Part shown: one piece after another, positions 16,325 to 24,988 of the stretch | How the letters are laid out: each line of letters opens with the position of its first letter | Numbering within the stretch: position 1 is the first letter of the stretch | The notes under the pieces: generated by a model | Database searches by the model: none | What the model was told of the DNA's origin: nothing | The model's input: the letters and a program-made list of their open reading frames with translations, nothing else | Assembly: GCA_965228045.1 (NCBI GenBank) | Contig: OZ245789.1 | Span: 1,116,001 to 1,180,000, forward strand | Origin: JANQEU01 sp965228045 | GTDB taxonomy: Bacteria > Bacteroidota > Bacteroidia > Cytophagales > Cyclobacteriaceae | Length of the DNA stretch: 64,000 bases | Direction of reading: 5' to 3' | Position numbers and translations under genes: made by a program

Positions 16325-17035
16325 TCAGTCCTCCAGTTGAAAGTCTATCGTAGACACTACCCGCACAATTTTGATCTCAGGTGTGTTCTGATCTCTATCG
16401 GAGATTGTGAAGAGACCCTGACGCGCAATCCTGATTTTTCCAACTGAAGAATTTGAATCCTGGGCAAATTTCTCGGCTACTTCACGGGCATTTTTTGTGG
16501 CTTCCTCGATCATGGAGGGTTTCAATTCGTTCAGACCGGTAAAGATGTACTCTATTGGCCTCCATTCATTTTTTGATCCGAGAATGATACCTTTTGAAAC
16601 TAACTGCAATGATTGTGACAAGGCATTGTTCAAACCCTCGATATCGGTGGTTCTTACTGTGAACTCAGATTTTGCAAGATATCTGTATTGCGCGTTTTGG
16701 GCATTGTTGTAGTAGATATTGGCATAGGCATCGTTGATCGTAGTACTGCCTCTGGTTATGTCAGATTCGTTAAAACCCTGGCTTATGAAATACTCGTTTA
16801 CCTGTTCAATTTGGGATTCTATTTCGTCCTGAAGCGTGTTTAGATTATTTCCGCCAAGGGTAATGACAATAGGCCATACAGCCAGGTCCGCGGCAACCTC
16901 CCTCTCAGAAAGCCCCTTTACCTGGACATAGCGATCGTACTTCTTACCAGTTTTGTGCATGTTGCCAATAAAAAAACCGGCAACTACGATTGATAAAGAT
17001 AGTATTATGATAGCTGGAAGTGTAAGGGTTTTCAT
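16325..17035 (-). CDS. SIMPL-domain (DUF541) exported protein
   Basis: A 236-residue protein with one N-terminal membrane segment or uncleaved signal (LPAIIILSLSIVVAGFFIG) and a SIMPL/DUF541 domain. Signs are the V-K-G-L-S-E-R-E-V opening of the domain, VNEYFISQGFNESDI, and repeated short strands up to VVSTIDFQLED at the end. Family members are periplasmic or surface oligomers of mostly unknown function; E. coli YggE is linked to reduced oxidative stress. The ATG at 17035 is preferred over a TTG six bases earlier. Its neighbours are unrelated, and it faces the toxin gene. Confidence 0.82.
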   Translation of the reverse strand: MKTLTLPAIIILSLSIVVAGFFIGNMHKTGKKYDRYVQVKGLSEREVAADLAVWPIVITLGGNNLNTLQDEIESQIEQVNEYFISQGFNESDITRGSTTINDAYANIYYNNAQNAQYRYLAKSEFTVRTTDIEGLNNALSQSLQLVSKGIILGSKNEWRPIEYIFTGLNELKPSMIEEATKNAREVAEKFAQDSNSSVGKIRIARQGLFTISDRDQNTPEIKIVRVVSTIDFQLED

Positions 17036-17146
17036 GATCAATAATTTGTGAATAGCTAAAGGTAGTCAGGTCGGATTTCAAAAAGAACAGGATGAAAACA
17101 ATTTTATCCCCTCTCCATTCGGGAGATTAGATGATTTTAAGAAGCA

Positions 17147-17668
17147 TTACATCAACTCTTTGCGCATCATAATATCGGCCTGCAGATCAGAGCCAAGCAG
17201 AAATGAATGTTGGTCAAATGAGACAAACCCATTTTTTTCATAAAAACGTCTGGCCCTTGGATTCTTTTCCCATACACCCAGCCATACAAATTCACACTTT
17301 TCCTTTCGGGCGATTTCAATGGCCTTGTCATAAAGCTTTTGTCCTACACCCTTACCATGATAGGCTTCCAGCGCATAGATGCGTTCTATTTCCAGGCAAT
17401 TTTCATTTTGTAATTCATTTTGGGCCTGACCGATATTGATCTTTAGATACCCGGCTATTTGATGATCAATTTTCGCAAAGTAGAATTCCGACTCAGGGTG
17501 GGTGAGCTCTGATCTAATGGTTTCCAGGTTGAAGTTTTTGGAGACATACTGGTCGATATCATCCGGGCTGTTAAATCGAGCAAAGGTAGAAACGAAGGTG
17601 TTTTCGGCTAGATTTCTAAGTTCCCCTAATGAATTAAGTTCAACAGGCTCTATCCTGATTTCTTCCAT
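17147..17668 (-). CDS. GNAT-family N-acetyltransferase
   Basis: A 173-residue GCN5-related acetyltransferase with the acetyl-CoA-binding signature in ALEAYHGKGVGQKLYDKAIE (Q/RxxGxG/A variant HGKGVG) and the following strand CEFVWLGVWEKNPRARRFYEKNGF, the classic N-P-R-A-x-x-F-Y-x-K-x-G-F. Closest in pattern to diamine or small-molecule acetyltransferases. It stands alone between unrelated genes, 112 bases upstream (in the transcription direction) of the SIMPL gene. Substrate unknown. Confidence 0.85.
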   Translation of the reverse strand: MEEIRIEPVELNSLGELRNLAENTFVSTFARFNSPDDIDQYVSKNFNLETIRSELTHPESEFYFAKIDHQIAGYLKINIGQAQNELQNENCLEIERIYALEAYHGKGVGQKLYDKAIEIARKEKCEFVWLGVWEKNPRARRFYEKNGFVSFDQHSFLLGSDLQADIMMRKELM

Positions 17669-17722
17669 TCTTTACAAAGAGAAGCACTAAATATCAATTT
17701 GATAGCAAAAAAAAATTATTAT

Positions 17723-20335
17723 CTACTCGTTCCTTAAATTCACTGCCGGGTTAATCTTGATGATCTTGTTGGTTTGCCAGATAATGGCCGAGGATCCAAG
17801 GGCTACTGTCACCAGTACACTGATTGCTATCTCCCAAAAACCCACACCCTCACTGAATTTATTCAGCATACCGATATAAGCATAATTATAAAAGAGGTAC
17901 GCGATAGGGACCCCGATCATAATGGCAATAAGCCATAAGCGAAAAAAGAGACCTCCAAGTGTCTTCAGTAAGGATAGCTTTCCTGCACCCATGATCTTTC
18001 GGATGGCCACCTCTTTTGTTCTGTTTTCGGTAGAGTAGATCACCATGCCCAATAATCCCAGACAGGAAATCGTTACAGCCAAAAAGGCAAGGAAGCCGAA
18101 TATTTTCAATGATATTCTAAAAAAATCGTAAGCCTTTTCAATTTCATGAGTGAGAAATGTGGCTTGAAATGGATCGTTTGGAAACACTTCTCTCCAGGAT
18201 GCGTCCATGCTTTCCATCGTATTTATGAGGTCATTGGAAGCAATAGAAACCAGGGCAAAAGAACCTTTTTCAGAATAACTGAGCATGAGAGGATAAATTC
18301 GGGCATTGAGAGGTTGATGATTGTAATTTTTAATAACACCACTGATCCGAGCTGGCCCTTCTTTTAACTGGATCATCAGACTATCAGATTTAGGATCAAT
18401 CACTTTCAGGTCTTTCATGAATTCCTCATTCACTACCACATCCTGAATTGATTTTTTTGTTGATCGGGGAGGACTGCCCCAAACCATTTCAAGGTTCATC
18501 TGATCAATGAATGAATCATCGATTTGGACGGAATAATACCTCATGGAGTCCTGGAGATTTTGAAAATAAACATACTCACGATTGGACAGGTGGGTTCCCG
18601 GAATGCTGGATGTGAAACTAACCGATCTTACATCAGGGTTTTTCAGAAATGTAGCTTTCAATACATCCTGTTTATCGTTGACCATGGGGACAACCAGAAT
18701 ATTCTCTTTTGTGAATCCCATGTTATAAGAAAGAGAATACCTGTACTCCGAGATAAGAGTGCCAATACCAATCATAAAGATCAATGTCAGAGCGAACTGC
18801 GCGGTAAGCAATCCTTTCCGTAAACCGGAAATAGATACTCTGGCATCCGAAATATTGCTTTTCAGAGCAGTTAGGGAGGATATCTTTGAGAAATAGACTG
18901 CAGGAATTATTCCGGTTAATACGCCTACAATCAATCCAAAAATCAAAAATGCCAGGAACATTTCCCAGCTAATCGCCAGCGACAGACTGGATCTACCTAC
19001 CAGCATGCTGATAAATTCCTGTCGGATGATAAGGAAGATGTAGGCAGACAGAAGTGTTGCCGAAAGGGTCACCAAAACCGTTTCAACCAGGAACTGACGA
19101 ACAATCTGTTTCCGTGAACTCCCTATGACTTTGCGTATGCCTATTTCCTTTGAACGCTTCAATGATTTCGCGATCGACATATTGGCATAATTGAAGCAAG
19201 CAGGCAATAGAATGAGCAGGGCAATTCCAAAAAACAATAGAAATCCGATATGTTCAAAAACTATTCCAAGGTCGTCTTCAATGTCTACGTTAGGATTGAT
19301 ATCTCCTATTGCCTGAAGTTCGAACGAAGCATTTTTTCCTTCGGCATGAAAGTATTCATCTCCGTTTTTGGCCAGGTTTTGAACATTCTCCATAAAGGAG
19401 TTTTCCTCCACCCCGGGAGGTAATTTCAAATAGAAATAATTTCCGTAGAATTGGGTCCATTGCGCCTCCAGATTATGAGCAGCCAATGGGTCAAACGTTG
19501 CAGTACTCATCAGCGCATCGAAAGCGAAATGAGAGTACTTAGGATAAGGTTTTAGCACTCCTCCAATATTGACCGATCCCCACCTTTCGTCTTCAATGGT
19601 TTTACCTAAAGCATTGGCCGTACCAAAAAGTTTTATTGCTAGTTCATGCGTAATGATGATGGAATTAGGTTCATTGATGGCCTGGATACTGCCTTCTGCC
19701 ATCGGAAAACTAAAGGTTTTTAGAAAATTAGTGTTCGTTACATAACCCTCTATTTCGATTTCGCCGGCTCCTGTCACCAGGGTAGTATGAAATTTATCAT
19801 TTATCGGTATGTCAAGTTCAACCTGCGGATGTTGATCAGTGATCAATTTTGCAAGCGCCGGAGGAAATGAAGCAAAAGTTTTTGTATCCCCACCTTGCTC
19901 GACATGGGTGATTAAGCGAAAAATGCGATCGGCGTCTTTATGATGCTCATCGAATTTTAAGAGGTCAACATACATTGCCAGAGACAGCATCATGATGCTC
20001 ATGCCCATGGCAAGCCCAACGATATTCAGGATAGTGAAGGTTGGCTGTTTCCTGAGGTTCCGTATAGATATCTGAAGATAATTTCTCATCATCGTCCAGT
20101 TATCCGTAGGATAGTAGGGTGAAATGGCTGCTGCTGATCTTCTCTTTCTCAAAGCATAGGAGAATATCAGGGATAATACCTGTTTCCAGTAAAAGCAATC
20201 AGCCTGAAACTTATTCCTGCTGCTTCTTTGGTATTGATACCATTCATCCAGATCACCTGTCAGATCTTCAACGTAGGCAGAGCCACATAGCCATTCAAAA
20301 AACCTGGTTGCTGATTTTGGAGGTCTGTTTTTCAT
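17723..20335 (-). CDS. FtsX/MacB-type ABC transporter permease with N-terminal prefix domain
   Basis: An 870-residue permease. The first 75 residues form the short PadR-linked 'permease prefix' region (SATRFFEWLCGSAYVEDLTGDL), followed by a transmembrane segment, a MacB-type periplasmic domain (about 110-350), then two FtsX blocks with the telltale RSKEIGIRKVIGSSR and TKEVAIRKIMGAGK loops. These proteins are membrane parts of MacB-like efflux or lipoprotein-handling systems. No ABC ATPase gene is in the operon. The ATG at 20335 is preferred because it overlaps the PadR stop as ATGA; a start 33 bases earlier is possible. Co-transcription with the PadR gene suggests induction when PadR lets go of the repeated site at 20665-20730. 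Confidence 0.9.
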   Translation of the reverse strand: MKNRPPKSATRFFEWLCGSAYVEDLTGDLDEWYQYQRSSRNKFQADCFYWKQVLSLIFSYALRKRRSAAAISPYYPTDNWTMMRNYLQISIRNLRKQPTFTILNIVGLAMGMSIMMLSLAMYVDLLKFDEHHKDADRIFRLITHVEQGGDTKTFASFPPALAKLITDQHPQVELDIPINDKFHTTLVTGAGEIEIEGYVTNTNFLKTFSFPMAEGSIQAINEPNSIIITHELAIKLFGTANALGKTIEDERWGSVNIGGVLKPYPKYSHFAFDALMSTATFDPLAAHNLEAQWTQFYGNYFYLKLPPGVEENSFMENVQNLAKNGDEYFHAEGKNASFELQAIGDINPNVDIEDDLGIVFEHIGFLLFFGIALLILLPACFNYANMSIAKSLKRSKEIGIRKVIGSSRKQIVRQFLVETVLVTLSATLLSAYIFLIIRQEFISMLVGRSSLSLAISWEMFLAFLIFGLIVGVLTGIIPAVYFSKISSLTALKSNISDARVSISGLRKGLLTAQFALTLIFMIGIGTLISEYRYSLSYNMGFTKENILVVPMVNDKQDVLKATFLKNPDVRSVSFTSSIPGTHLSNREYVYFQNLQDSMRYYSVQIDDSFIDQMNLEMVWGSPPRSTKKSIQDVVVNEEFMKDLKVIDPKSDSLMIQLKEGPARISGVIKNYNHQPLNARIYPLMLSYSEKGSFALVSIASNDLINTMESMDASWREVFPNDPFQATFLTHEIEKAYDFFRISLKIFGFLAFLAVTISCLGLLGMVIYSTENRTKEVAIRKIMGAGKLSLLKTLGGLFFRLWLIAIMIGVPIAYLFYNYAYIGMLNKFSEGVGFWEIAISVLVTVALGSSAIIWQTNKIIKINPAVNLRNE

Positions 20336-20658
20336 CGCAGGGAGAGATTTATTTTTGAGTTGGCCCAAAGTTCATCCCGCAGAGACTTCATATCATTTAG
20401 TGCGGATATAGCAGTTTGTGTCAATTCGAAATATCTCTTTCGGCGGCCACCTCTTTCTGAAGTCGGTTCACCCAGGTGCGACTTGATGTAGCCTTTTTCT
20501 TCTAATCTTGTGAGTGTGCTGTGCATGGCGCCTACACTCAGATTTCTCCTCGCACGCTCGTTGATATCCCGAAGAATACCAAGACCATAAGCCTGGGTAC
20601 CAAGGTTGGCAATGGTCAAAAGAACCAGCTCCTCAAATTCTCCTATGAATCCTTTCAT
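20332..20658 (-). CDS. PadR-family transcriptional regulator
   Basis: A 108-residue PadR repressor: FEELVLLTIANLGTQAYGLGI, helix-turn-helix SVGAMHSTLTRLEEKGYIKSHL and wing GGRRKRYFELTQTAISAL match the family closely. It is the first gene of a two-gene operon with the FtsX-type permease and overlaps it by four bases (ATGA). PadR proteins of this type typically bind upstream of their own gene; a repeated element is present at 20665-20730. The inducer is unknown. Confidence 0.93.
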   Translation of the reverse strand: MKGFIGEFEELVLLTIANLGTQAYGLGILRDINERARRNLSVGAMHSTLTRLEEKGYIKSHLGEPTSERGGRRKRYFELTQTAISALNDMKSLRDELWANSKINLSLR

Positions 20659-20664
20659 TATATA

Positions 20665-20730
20665 TTTCTACTTTTGAGATAATATAGATACGGCAAGGAT
20701 ATATAATATGTTTCTATTTTTGAGAAATAA
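20665..20730 (-). promoter_or_regulatory. repeated element upstream of padR, possible PadR operator
   Basis: Two near-identical stretches, TTTCTACTTTTGAGATAATA (20665-20684) and TTTCTATTTTTGAGAAATAA (20711-20730), lie 46 bases apart in the same orientation. On the minus strand each is a partial palindrome centred on TCTCAAAAGTAGA. They flank the probable padR promoter. Confidence 0.6.
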
Positions 20731-20767
20731 TAATAATTAATGTTCTAAATGTATCATTGCGCAGAAC

Positions 20768-21739
20768 ATGAACCGCCTCAAAAAAGTCCTGAAAAAATTT
20801 CTATTCCTGATCATTCTGGGTCTGGGTCTGATTGGCACCTACATTTTTTATTTCCTGTACTCCAATGATGCGCCGGTTTTTTTTGGAGAGGTGGAGTATC
20901 ATGTTCCCTTCAATGAAGATTTCTCCCTGGATATATATTTTCCCACTGGAGGCCCTGAAAAGGGGCCATATCCGGTCTTAATGTACATTCACGGTGGAGC
21001 CTGGATCTCCGGAAGCAAACTGACGGTGAATAACAATCGGTTTAATCCGGCCTTTAATGAGTTAAGGAACAAAGGCTATTATATAATCAGTCCGGATTAC
21101 ACTTTGGCCAGAGATGGACAGACACCATTCCCGGATTGTATTCAGGATGTTTTCGAGGCGATTAATTGGGTTGCCAAAAATGCTGAGACTTATAATATGG
21201 ATATGAGTAACCTGGGATTATTAGGGGAATCAGCAGGGGGGCATCTCGCTATGATGGCTGCTTTCAGTACACCATCCGACTTTGATCTTGATTTTCCTAA
21301 ACAATCAATCCATTATCTGATAGATGTTTACGGCCCGACTGATCTTAATGGTCTGTATAATTCTACAGCGGCAGACAGTCTGAATGCGCTTATCAAAAAA
21401 CTGCCAGCGTCATTGGCGGAGAAACTGGATCTATCCAGGTTGCTTGTTGGATTTGATCCAAAAACAGAATCAGAAAGGGCGGAGCGTTTGATGCATAAGC
21501 TCTCTCCAATTAACTATCTGGATGAGGAAACAATACCGGTTTTGATCATTCATGGGTTGGTGGATCAGGTTGTGCCTGTAGAGCAGTCTTACCTGCTGGC
21601 AACGAAGCTTGACTCGATGAACATTAGGCATTCAGCACATTATTTTGACGGCGTCAATCATGCTTTTTCCGGTGCTACGGAAATCCAGCGCGATTTCATT
21701 CAGCAACTGATTATAAACTTCTCTTTGGCAACAAAATAA
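20768..21739 (+). CDS. membrane-anchored or exported alpha/beta hydrolase (esterase)
   Basis: A 323-residue alpha/beta hydrolase of the hormone-sensitive-lipase/BD-FAE kind. The N-terminus has one hydrophobic segment (residues 11-30), so it is exported or anchored. The oxyanion-hole motif HGGAW is at 75-79, the nucleophile elbow GESAGG has Ser155, Asp266 (GLVDQVVP) and His298 (GVNHAF) complete the triad. Substrates of the family are short-chain esters, including acetylated sugars. It is divergent from the padR operon and followed by a hairpin terminator. No other hydrolase or transporter is nearby. Confidence 0.87.
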   Translation: MNRLKKVLKKFLFLIILGLGLIGTYIFYFLYSNDAPVFFGEVEYHVPFNEDFSLDIYFPTGGPEKGPYPVLMYIHGGAWISGSKLTVNNNRFNPAFNELRNKGYYIISPDYTLARDGQTPFPDCIQDVFEAINWVAKNAETYNMDMSNLGLLGESAGGHLAMMAAFSTPSDFDLDFPKQSIHYLIDVYGPTDLNGLYNSTAADSLNALIKKLPASLAEKLDLSRLLVGFDPKTESERAERLMHKLSPINYLDEETIPVLIIHGLVDQVVPVEQSYLLATKLDSMNIRHSAHYFDGVNHAFSGATEIQRDFIQQLIINFSLATK

Positions 21740-21763
21740 AAGGGACACTTTCGTGCCCCTTTT
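21738..21763. terminator. bidirectional hairpin terminator
   Basis: AAAAGGG-A-CAC / GTG-C-CCCTTTT with a TTTC loop and one mismatch. It is shared by the esterase gene (plus strand) and the repeat protein gene (minus strand), which converge here. Confidence 0.75.
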
Positions 21764-21786
21764 AGTCCTCCTATTTTGAGTCCAGG

Positions 21787-22827
21787 CTACTTACCAAAAC
21801 TTGCATTGAAGATTGGAAGCCACCTAAGTCCTTTGGGATTACTGCGGTTGATGTTGATCAATCCAAGTTGAAATCCTTTACCGCCATCGGTCATGTTCAG
21901 TAAACCGATGCAAACCCCGTTATTGTCTCCTCTGATGTTGGTAACAGCCGCTATGGCCACACCCTTGTGAACAATTTCATCTTCCGATGATCTTTCCTTG
22001 TCACCGACCTGTACCAGTCCGGGAGCCACTGATATGCCCTTGATCTGATTACCACCCACGACTGTGGCAACGCTCAGCCCCTTCACTTCAGGTGCTCCAA
22101 GACCAACTAATGCCACATTGATCCCTGAAAGTGTACCTCCGGAGCCAACGCCCACACCTCCAACATTGATACCTTTGACGTCTCCGCCGGCACCCATCCC
22201 AACACCTGCTATATTGATGCCTTTCATGTCACCGCCGGCACCTACGCCTACAAGACCAAATGAAAATCCCGTGATATCTTCACCGGCTCCGTCGCCTATA
22301 CCGGACAGGTTAATTCCTTTTAAATCGCCACCGGAAGCTACCCCAATTGCCGCAAAATTGAATCCAGTCACATCTCCACCGGACCCAAGACCAATGCCCG
22401 CAAGATTAATTCCATTAAGCTCTCCACCACTTCCCAGTCCGATTCCGCCAATGTTGAGACCGTTTACGTTTTCGCCGGCTCCGGCACCAACGCCACCTAT
22501 GTTAATACCGTTTAGGGATTGATTGGCACTTACGCCCAGGATGCCGAAATTCAGGCCGTTTCGTTTTCCAGCACCACCGGCCATCGGGACTCCCATACTG
22601 ATACCATTGACAGAACCACCACCATTGTCAGATTTAGGTTGCCACATAGTAAAGGACAGTCCGTTCACTTTTTCAATATCACGATCAATAAAATTGAACC
22701 TGATACCGGTAAAAATGGGGGAATTACCGATTCCTAAAAACCATTTCTTGGCTGGAATACCTGTGCCATCACTACCCGCAAATACCAGGGATGGTATCAA
22801 AAGAAGAAGTATTGCTAGTTTTTTCAT
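21787..22827 (-). CDS. exported LA_2272-like surface repeat protein
   Basis: A 346-residue protein with a clear signal peptide (MKKLAILLLLIPSLVFAG). The core holds ten consecutive 16-residue units whose leading Gly falls at 91, 107, 123, 139, 155, 171, 187, 203, 219 and 235. The unit reads roughly G-[LIF]-N-h-x-x-h-G-h-G-x-G-G-x-h-x, e.g. GINLAGIGLGSGG. Two degenerate units follow. The pattern fits the LA_2272 surface-repeat family described first in Leptospira and also seen in Bacteroidota; function is unknown. A regular Gly-rich 16-mer would suit a beta-solenoid. The C-terminal 80 residues are not repetitive and have no recognisable sorting domain. It is monocistronic and convergent with the esterase gene. 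Confidence 0.8.
   Translation of the reverse strand: MKKLAILLLLIPSLVFAGSDGTGIPAKKWFLGIGNSPIFTGIRFNFIDRDIEKVNGLSFTMWQPKSDNGGGSVNGISMGVPMAGGAGKRNGLNFGILGVSANQSLNGINIGGVGAGAGENVNGLNIGGIGLGSGGELNGINLAGIGLGSGGDVTGFNFAAIGVASGGDLKGINLSGIGDGAGEDITGFSFGLVGVGAGGDMKGINIAGVGMGAGGDVKGINVGGVGVGSGGTLSGINVALVGLGAPEVKGLSVATVVGGNQIKGISVAPGLVQVGDKERSSEDEIVHKGVAIAAVTNIRGDNNGVCIGLLNMTDGGKGFQLGLININRSNPKGLRWLPIFNASFGK
22078..22557 (-). repeat. degenerate 48-bp tandem repeat array within the repeat protein gene
   Basis: Ten in-frame 48-bp units coding for the 16-residue Gly-rich motif. Units differ at many third positions, so the array looks old and selected at the protein level. The register is perfect over nine intervals. 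Confidence 0.85.
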
Positions 22828-23013
22828 GACTTGTCAGATTGAGTTTTGTCTAATGATGCATCCTCAATCCTAAAGGTTGCATGAGCGCTAACCAAATATC
22901 AAATCCGCAGTTATCCGGTAGTTATCTTGGTTCGGCTTGAAGAAAGCCGATTCTTGAAATAAAATCTGGAATCGCGTTTACTATGTTAGTTTTTTTAAAA
23001 TACCGGATTCCAA

Positions 23014-23469
23014 TTATGCTTTTAGAGACAGCTTCAAACCTTCGTGACTGGCTTTGAATCCAAGAGCCTCATAGAACGTTAAAGCCTCCGGTCTTAGTTT
23101 ATCCGTGGTAAGTTGTACCAGGTGAGCGCCATTCACCCGAGCTTTCCCAATGGCCCATTGGATGAGCATTTTTCCGAGACCATGGTTTCGATATTCTTTA
23201 TGGATTCTAACTGCCTCAATTTGAGCTCTGATGCCGCCCTGATAAGTAAGATATTGGATAAAAGTCAGCTGTAATGTACCAACTATTTTTCCATCAGATT
23301 CGACTACAACCAGCATCTGATTACGGTCCTTTTCGATGATTTTAAATGCATCCCAATACCTTTTAGGCAGAGGCTCTCGAAAGTCTTCCCGCTTACTTCC
23401 TAGTTTGTCGTCAGCAAGAAGCCTCACAATTTCCGGGACATCAGATTGCATCGCGGGACGGATCTTCAT
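23014..23469 (-). CDS. GNAT-family N-acetyltransferase
   Basis: A 151-residue acetyltransferase: N-terminal IRPAMQSDVPEIVRLLADD, acetyl-CoA loop IHKEYRNHGLGKMLIQWAI (R/QxxGxG as RNHGLG) and the C-terminal LRPEALTFYEALGFKASH strand. It overlaps the M28 peptidase gene by four bases (ATGA), so translation is coupled. Pairing with an exported peptidase may be functional or chance. Substrate unknown. Confidence 0.87.
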   Translation of the reverse strand: MKIRPAMQSDVPEIVRLLADDKLGSKREDFREPLPKRYWDAFKIIEKDRNQMLVVVESDGKIVGTLQLTFIQYLTYQGGIRAQIEAVRIHKEYRNHGLGKMLIQWAIGKARVNGAHLVQLTTDKLRPEALTFYEALGFKASHEGLKLSLKA

Positions 23470-24935
23470 TTTTTGTAAAGCTCCGTGCCAGCCTCGAAAT
23501 ATTTGTCCCCTTCAACCCAAAAAGGAAGTTCTTCACGATTGGCGATGAGCCTGGACGATAAAACATAAGCTCTAAAAAACTTCTCCAGATATTGATAATC
23601 AAGTGTTTCCCACTCATCTCCGGGTTGATGGTAGTACTTCGTGATTTCCTCATCAAACGCCGTGAATCCCAGCCCAAAAGTAGGAGCCGGAATTCCTTTG
23701 CGGGCGAAACTGACATTGTCAGACCTATCAAAAAGTCCCTGCTCCGGTGCGGGATCATCCATTGCCTCCAGGCCAAATGCCTTACTGGCTTTAATTATCT
23801 CATCACTGGCTGTCGTTCTGTTTAACCCGATGATCGTGGTTTTGGTGATGTCATTGTACCCACCATTGTCGCTATTGAAACAGAATTTGATCCTATCCAG
23901 AGGTATGGGAGCATTATCTGCAAAATGTTTACTTCCAAGCAACCCTACTTCTTCAGCGGTAAACAACACAAATAAACCTGATCTTTTAGTTGGATACTGT
24001 CCAATGCTTTGGGCAGCACTGAGTACTGTAACCGTTCCCACAGCATTGTCACGTGCACCATTATAAATCTCATCTCCAGTACTGTCCGGTCTACCGACAC
24101 CCACATGATCGTAATGAGCGGAATACATGACATATTCATCCGGCTTTTCAGTACCCGGCACATAGCCTACTACATTATAACTATCGAAATACCTGACTTC
24201 ACGAGCACCTACTTCAATAGTTAAGCCCTCCACATTGTTTAAGATGGATAGTATCGAATTGTTGGAGTTATTTAGCCAGATGTTTGGGGTAACATCACCA
24301 TCGCTCAGGGGTCTTTTTAATGTAGTTTGATCTCCTCCCAGGTATCCCATCAATAAGGCCCACGAGATTTGAGGAGAATTATACAGTTCGATTAATCCAA
24401 GTGCACCTGTAGCCTCTGCCCTCTGACGTTTTTGTTCCGTATTTCCGAGCCAGTCACGTACGCTTGATGACTGACCGTCCCCGCAGTTGGATACTACCCA
24501 TTTTCCACTGACGTCCTTATCCGCAAAGTCCTGTTCATTGCCGTATCCTATAAAAACAAACTCTCCCTGGTAGTTAAAATCATCACCCATCATGAGAAGA
24601 AAATCTTCGGAAATTTTTAAATCCTCCGCCCCTACCGAGATATTTCCGGAGCTGGGTGGACTTACCGTTTGAAACCCGATAGGTTGAAGATAATCCGGAT
24701 ATTCATCAAAGGCCTGCACACCATATCGCTCGAGTTGCGTGGCGATATATCGGGAAGCAATATCGATTTCCTGCGAACCAACTTTTCTGCCCTTTAATTC
24801 ATCAGATGCCAGGAACTTGATGTGGGATTGCAGCTTTGCTTTGGTGACAGTCTTCCTGGTGATATCTTCATCACTTTGGGCCAGGCCCAAAAGCGAAAAC
24901 AACAAAGACAGCGAAAGGGTTAGTATCTTTTTCAT
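23466..24935 (-). CDS. exported M28-family zinc aminopeptidase
   Basis: A 489-residue exported metallopeptidase (signal MKKILTLSLSLLFSLLGLAQ). A PA-like insert spans about 95-230. The M28 zinc site is visible: His274 and Asp276 region (SAHYDHVG), Asp296 (GARDNAVG), the Glu pair 328-329 (FTAEEVG), Asp356 (NSDNGG) and a late His in KYYHQPGD. It should release N-terminal residues from peptides outside the inner membrane. It lies 53 bases beyond sdhB on the same strand and may be transcribed from the sdh promoter by readthrough; no terminator was seen between them. Followed by a coupled GNAT gene. Confidence 0.92.
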   Translation of the reverse strand: MKKILTLSLSLLFSLLGLAQSDEDITRKTVTKAKLQSHIKFLASDELKGRKVGSQEIDIASRYIATQLERYGVQAFDEYPDYLQPIGFQTVSPPSSGNISVGAEDLKISEDFLLMMGDDFNYQGEFVFIGYGNEQDFADKDVSGKWVVSNCGDGQSSSVRDWLGNTEQKRQRAEATGALGLIELYNSPQISWALLMGYLGGDQTTLKRPLSDGDVTPNIWLNNSNNSILSILNNVEGLTIEVGAREVRYFDSYNVVGYVPGTEKPDEYVMYSAHYDHVGVGRPDSTGDEIYNGARDNAVGTVTVLSAAQSIGQYPTKRSGLFVLFTAEEVGLLGSKHFADNAPIPLDRIKFCFNSDNGGYNDITKTTIIGLNRTTASDEIIKASKAFGLEAMDDPAPEQGLFDRSDNVSFARKGIPAPTFGLGFTAFDEEITKYYHQPGDEWETLDYQYLEKFFRAYVLSSRLIANREELPFWVEGDKYFEAGTELYKK

Positions 24936-24988
24936 TGCAGAAAAATAGTTCTACCTGCAGTGAAAACCAACCTGTTCGGTAATGTTGA

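Noticed and set aside
22064..22522. Plus-strand Pro-rich open frame inside the repeat protein gene
   Set aside because: It is the antisense reading of Gly-rich codons, which gives Pro; the periodicity belongs to the minus-strand gene with the signal peptide.
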